Origin: Candidatus Iainarchaeum sp.
Lineage (GTDB): Archaea; Iainarchaeota; Iainarchaeia; Iainarchaeales; JAAZKV01
Length of the DNA stretch: 6,456 nt
Reading direction: 5' to 3'
Assembly: GCA_028690725.1 (NCBI GenBank)
Contig: JAQVAR010000039.1
Location: 1 to 6,456, forward strand
Below, piece by piece: positions 4,018-6,456 of the stretch. The position numbers and the translations under genes are program-made. The notes below the pieces were generated by a model. That model made no database searches. It was not told where the DNA came from and was given only the letters and a program-made list of their open reading frames with translations. Numbering within the stretch: position 1 is the stretch's first letter; the number at the start of each line of letters is the position of its first letter.

Positions 4018-5856
4018 ATGAAAATTTTTTTTCCGCATGAAATTGTTAGGAAGGAACAAGAACAATTAATGAATGATTTTGCTAAAGCAATAATAAATAG
4101 AAAAGTTTTGTTGGTGAATGCTCCCACTGGTTTGGGTAAAACCGTTTCTTCTCTTGCTCCTGCTATAAGCTATGCTATTCAAAATAATAAAAAAATTTTT
4201 TTTTTAACACCAAAAATTTCTCAACATGAAATTGCTTTAGAGACAATAAAACAAATAAATCAAAAATTTGGTTTAGGGGTAAAAGCAGTTGATTTGATAG
4301 GAAAAAAAGGTTTGTGTTTAGATCCTTTTTTGAGTAATGTAAATTATGGTTTTTATGATGCGTGTGCTAAAAAAAAGAAGGAGGGTAAATGTAAGTATTA
4401 CAATAATACTAAGGGGAAGAGTCCAAAACAAAGAGCCATTAATAATAAGAGAAAAGCTTTTTTGTTGAAAAAATTTAATTTGTCTCATGCAGAAACAAAA
4501 AAAGAGTGTTTTGTAAAAGATTTGTGTCCTTATGAATTAACATTAGAAAAATGTAGGGAAGCTGATGTAATAATTGCTGATTATTCTCATTTGTTTGATG
4601 AAAGAATAAGGGAAACAATATTATCAATGTCAAAAACAAAGTTGGAAGAAATAATACTTATTGTTGATGAAGCACATAATTTGTCTGAAAGAATAAGAGA
4701 TATGTTCACAATAATGTTGTCATTAGATGTTATACAATTAGCACAAAGGGAAGCTAAAAGTGTTGGAAAATTTGAAGTTGAAATGGCAATAAAAGAAATT
4801 GGGGAAGAGATTGTTTCTTTAGGAAAAAATCTTTCTCTAACTCGTTTTGATTCTATTGTTAATGATAATGATTTGGAAAAAATCTATAAACTGGCAAAAA
4901 ACAATTTTGAAATAATTGAGGAAGCAGGTTTATTATTTATGGCTAGACGAAGAATAGAAAATTGTGCATTATTAAAAGTTTTAACTTTTATTGAAATATT
5001 TTTACAAAAAAATAATCATAAGTTACAAATAATTGAGAGAAAAAATAGTTTGAATTTGATTATTATGCCATTAGATGTTTCAGATTTTTCGGGGAAAGTT
5101 TTTAATGAAATTCATTCATCAATATTGATGTCTGGAACATTATTGCCCTTGCAAATGTTTGTTGATGTTCTTGGTATAAAAAATGCTGTTAAAAAAGAGT
5201 ATTTGTCTCCTTTTCCAAAAGAAAATAGGTTAAACATTTTTGTTGAAAAAACGACTACTAAATACACTGAAAGAAATGATGCACAATACAATGAGATAGC
5301 AAAAAATATTAATGAAATAATTCCAAAAATTCCTGGTAATTCAATAATTTTTTTTCCATCATTTGAAATTTTAGAAAAAATTTTTCCAAAAATAAATACT
5401 TCAAGAAAAATTTTGAAACAAGAACGAGAACAAAATAATGAACAAAAATCAAATCTTATACATAACTTTCGTTTTTTGGGATCTGGTTTTGGGGGTGTTT
5501 TATTAGCAGTTTCTGGTGGTTCAATAGCAGAAGGGATTGATTTTCCTGGTGAACACTTGTATTGTGCAATAATTGTTGGTGTTCCTTTCGCAAAAGTTTC
5601 ATTACAAACAAAAGCATTGATTGATTTTTTTGAAAAAAAATTCAAGAAAGGTTGGGATTATGCTTATAATGCTCCAGCAATAAATAAAGCTGTTCAAGCA
5701 GCTGGTAGAGTAATTCGTTCTGAAACAGATAAAGGTGTTTGTGTTTTTTTAGATAAGAGATTTTCTGATAAAAGATTTGAACAATTTTTTCCAAAGAATT
5801 TTCAAGCAAAAAAAAGTCTTGAACCAAAAAAAGAAATTGAAAAATTCTTTAAATAA
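4018..5856 (+). CDS. XPD/DinG-family (Rad3-related) Fe-S DNA helicase
   Basis: This is a 612-aa superfamily 2 helicase, expected to be an ATP-driven 5'-3' DNA unwinding enzyme acting in DNA repair or in clearing blocked replication. Motifs in order: Walker A NAPTGLGKT (34-42); the Fe-S domain, with likely ligands C100 (KGLCLDP), C116 (YDAC), C125 (GKCKYY) and C170 (LCPYEL); IIADYSHLFD (185-194); DEAH box VDEAHNL (216-222); an arch-like helical region (about 225-345); SGTL (372-375); IIFFPSFE (443-450); motif V GGSIAEGIDFPG (500-511); and motif VI QAAGRVIRSETDKG (560-573) with arginines R564 and R567. C164 is an extra cysteine near the fourth ligand. The length fits archaeal XPD (about 550-650 aa) and all core motifs are intact. 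The Lys-rich C-terminus is typical of the genome. DinG, FancJ and XPD branches cannot be separated by eye. It stands alone on its strand, converging with the HxlR-type gene. Confidence 0.93.
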   Translation: MKIFFPHEIVRKEQEQLMNDFAKAIINRKVLLVNAPTGLGKTVSSLAPAISYAIQNNKKIFFLTPKISQHEIALETIKQINQKFGLGVKAVDLIGKKGLCLDPFLSNVNYGFYDACAKKKKEGKCKYYNNTKGKSPKQRAINNKRKAFLLKKFNLSHAETKKECFVKDLCPYELTLEKCREADVIIADYSHLFDERIRETILSMSKTKLEEIILIVDEAHNLSERIRDMFTIMLSLDVIQLAQREAKSVGKFEVEMAIKEIGEEIVSLGKNLSLTRFDSIVNDNDLEKIYKLAKNNFEIIEEAGLLFMARRRIENCALLKVLTFIEIFLQKNNHKLQIIERKNSLNLIIMPLDVSDFSGKVFNEIHSSILMSGTLLPLQMFVDVLGIKNAVKKEYLSPFPKENRLNIFVEKTTTKYTERNDAQYNEIAKNINEIIPKIPGNSIIFFPSFEILEKIFPKINTSRKILKQEREQNNEQKSNLIHNFRFLGSGFGGVLLAVSGGSIAEGIDFPGEHLYCAIIVGVPFAKVSLQTKALIDFFEKKFKKGWDYAYNAPAINKAVQAAGRVIRSETDKGVCVFLDKRFSDKRFEQFFPKNFQAKKSLEPKKEIEKFFK

Positions 5857-5871
5857 TTATACATAATTTAA

Positions 5872-5878
5872 TTTTTTT
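5872..5878 (+). terminator. T-tract terminator after the helicase gene
   Basis: Seven T residues start 16 nt after the helicase TAA and run over the last two bases of the convergent gene's stop codon. No hairpin precedes them, which is normal for archaeal T-tract termination. The convergent gap is only 20 bp, so the two 3' ends probably overlap as RNA. Confidence 0.4.
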
Positions 5879-6185
5879 ATTTAGCCCATTTTTTTAATTT
5901 TTCAATAATTTCAATCAAATTTTCAGCTTTTTTTGTTAATGCATATTCTGTTTTTACTGGTGTGCCTAAAATAATACTTTTTGTTAATAAACCATTTTTT
6001 TCAAATTCTTTTAATCGTAAAGAAAGAATTCTTGGGTTAATTGAAGAAATATTAGAAAAAATTTGGTTAAATCTGGCTCTACCACCATTCTTTTTAATAA
6101 AATCAATTATTAGCAAATCAAATTTTTTGCCAACTAAATTAAGTGCTTTTTCGAGATAATTAATATCTTCTTTTATTTTAACCAA
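5877..6185 (-). CDS. HxlR-type winged-helix transcription regulator
   Basis: This 102-aa DNA-binding protein has the HxlR layout: an N-terminal helix (EDINYLEKALNLVGKKFDLLIIDFI, 6-30), GGRARFNQIFSNI (34-46), the recognition helix INPRILSLRLKEFEKNGLL (49-67), the wing SIILGTPVKTEYALT (70-84), and the C-terminal dimerisation helix (85-102). Members are small dimeric repressors or activators, usually of an adjacent gene. The N-terminal Cys of redox-sensing members is missing; the protein has no Cys at all, so thiol sensing is unlikely. It also has no internal Met. The in-frame TTG at 6185 is therefore the best start, backed by GGTG five bases upstream; the next upstream in-frame stop is at 6207-6209. 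A perfect inverted repeat overlies its TATA box, which suggests autoregulation. The ligand and targets are unknown. Confidence 0.85.
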   Translation of the reverse strand: MVKIKEDINYLEKALNLVGKKFDLLIIDFIKKNGGRARFNQIFSNISSINPRILSLRLKEFEKNGLLTKSIILGTPVKTEYALTKKAENLIEIIEKLKKWAK

Positions 6186-6190
6186 AAAAA

Positions 6191-6194
6191 CACC
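6191..6194 (-). promoter_or_regulatory. Shine-Dalgarno-like GGTG for the TTG start
   Basis: GGTG on the minus strand lies 5 nt before TTG at 6185. It matches the GGUGA core complementary to the archaeal 16S rRNA 3' end. It decides the start, since the protein has no ATG or GTG start in frame. Confidence 0.5.
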
Positions 6195-6212
6195 AAAAAT
6201 AAAATATTATTT

Positions 6213-6233
6213 TAACTATAGTTTTTATAGTTA
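6213..6233. promoter_or_regulatory. perfect 8-bp inverted repeat, candidate operator over the HxlR-type promoter
   Basis: The arms TAACTATA (6213-6220) and TATAGTTA (6226-6233) are exact reverse complements around a 5-bp GTTTT centre. On the minus strand it includes CTATAAAAAC (6221-6230), a good TATA box about 26 bp before a predicted transcript start near 6200; that gives a 15-nt leader containing the GGTG. HxlR-type dimers bind inverted repeats, so a bound dimer here would block TBP. The site also lies about 23 bp upstream of the divergent gene's TATA box. Confidence 0.6.
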
Positions 6234-6255
6234 GTAATGTTTTTAAAGCTAATTA

Positions 6256-6263
6256 TTTATATA
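6256..6263 (+). promoter_or_regulatory. TATA box of the small 6295-6447 gene
   Basis: TTTATATA is a textbook archaeal TATA box. It is centred about 35 bp before the ATG at 6295, which predicts a transcript start near 6286 and a leader of about 9 nt. Confidence 0.55.
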
Positions 6264-6294
6264 CTTGTTTGTGCTTATTCAAATAGTGTTTTTT

Positions 6295-6447
6295 ATGAAT
6301 TGGATTAATTTTGTTAAAGAGCATCCTGGTAGTATTCGTTTTCAAAGAATTGGTAGGAGTGTTTATTCAAATGCTAGTAATTCTGGAAAGGATTCTTTTA
6401 CAGTAATCAATTGGTTTAGAGAAACAGAAAAAATGCTTTCAAACTAA
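6295..6447 (+). CDS. small unknown protein, 50 aa
   Basis: I do not recognise this protein. It begins MNWINFVKEHPGSIRFQRIG and continues RSVYSNASNSGKDSFTVINWF to a TAA. It has no signal peptide and no membrane helix, and it has two Trp, several Arg/Lys and a Gly/Ser/Asn-rich middle, so it should be a small soluble basic protein. The frame could start at a TTG at 6265, but that adds LFVLIQIVFF, which would overlap the expected transcript start. The ATG at 6295 fits the TATA box at 6256-6263. It diverges from the HxlR-type regulator with a candidate operator between them, so it may be that regulator's target (inference). The residue make-up looks like a real protein rather than a chance frame. 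Confidence 0.55.
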   Translation: MNWINFVKEHPGSIRFQRIGRSVYSNASNSGKDSFTVINWFRETEKMLSN

Positions 6448-6456
6448 TTTTGAACT

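Noticed and set aside
5112..5645. Minus-strand frame of 177 codons inside the helicase gene
   Set aside because: It is antisense to a region with clear helicase motifs; its composition (Phe/Ser/Ile/Cys/Lys) is typical of an AT-rich shadow frame.
5962..6159. Plus-strand frame opposite the HxlR-type gene
   Set aside because: The minus strand encodes a full winged-helix pattern; the plus frame has no motif and no suitable promoter.

Overview
The window looks like a piece of a very AT-rich archaeal chromosome. The archaeal signs are a class III (type IV pilin-like) signal peptide on the largest protein, an XPD/Rad3-type iron-sulfur helicase, TATA-box-like elements about 25-37 bp before start codons, little sign of Shine-Dalgarno sequences, and T-rich tracts rather than hairpin-plus-U terminators. 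Every gene whose end is visible stops with TAA. The low GC, short intergenic gaps and the style of the surface protein suggest a DPANN-type archaeon (Woesearchaeota/Pacearchaeota-like). That placement is inference and was not tested by a search.

Layout from left to right: (1) a possible fragment of a minus-strand gene at the left edge, preceded by a 20-bp palindrome; (2) a minus-strand HD-domain phosphohydrolase of the YedJ/YpgQ type (106-756); (3) a divergent plus-strand gene for a small, probably all-beta protein of unknown function (858-1217); (4) a convergent 870-codon minus-strand gene for a very large pilin-like surface protein (1236-3848), with two Gly/Asn-rich beta-solenoid modules, a repeated four-cysteine motif, a DUF5018-like domain and an Ig-like domain; (5) a divergent plus-strand XPD/DinG-family helicase with the four Fe-S cysteines (4018-5856); (6) a convergent minus-strand HxlR-type winged-helix regulator starting at TTG (5877-6185); (7) a divergent small plus-strand ORF of 50 codons behind a strong TATA box (6295-6447).

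No clear multi-gene operon is visible, since neighbouring complete genes alternate in strand. Three intergenic regions therefore act as divergent promoter regions (757-857, 3849-4017, 6186-6294) and two are short convergent gaps (1218-1235, 5857-5876). The genes do not form an obvious single pathway: one is nucleotide housekeeping, one is DNA repair, one is cell surface, one is a regulator and two are unknown. The most notable items are the architecture of the giant pilin-like protein and a perfect inverted repeat over the promoter of the HxlR-type gene. No tRNA, rRNA, CRISPR array, insertion sequence or recognisable defence system was seen.
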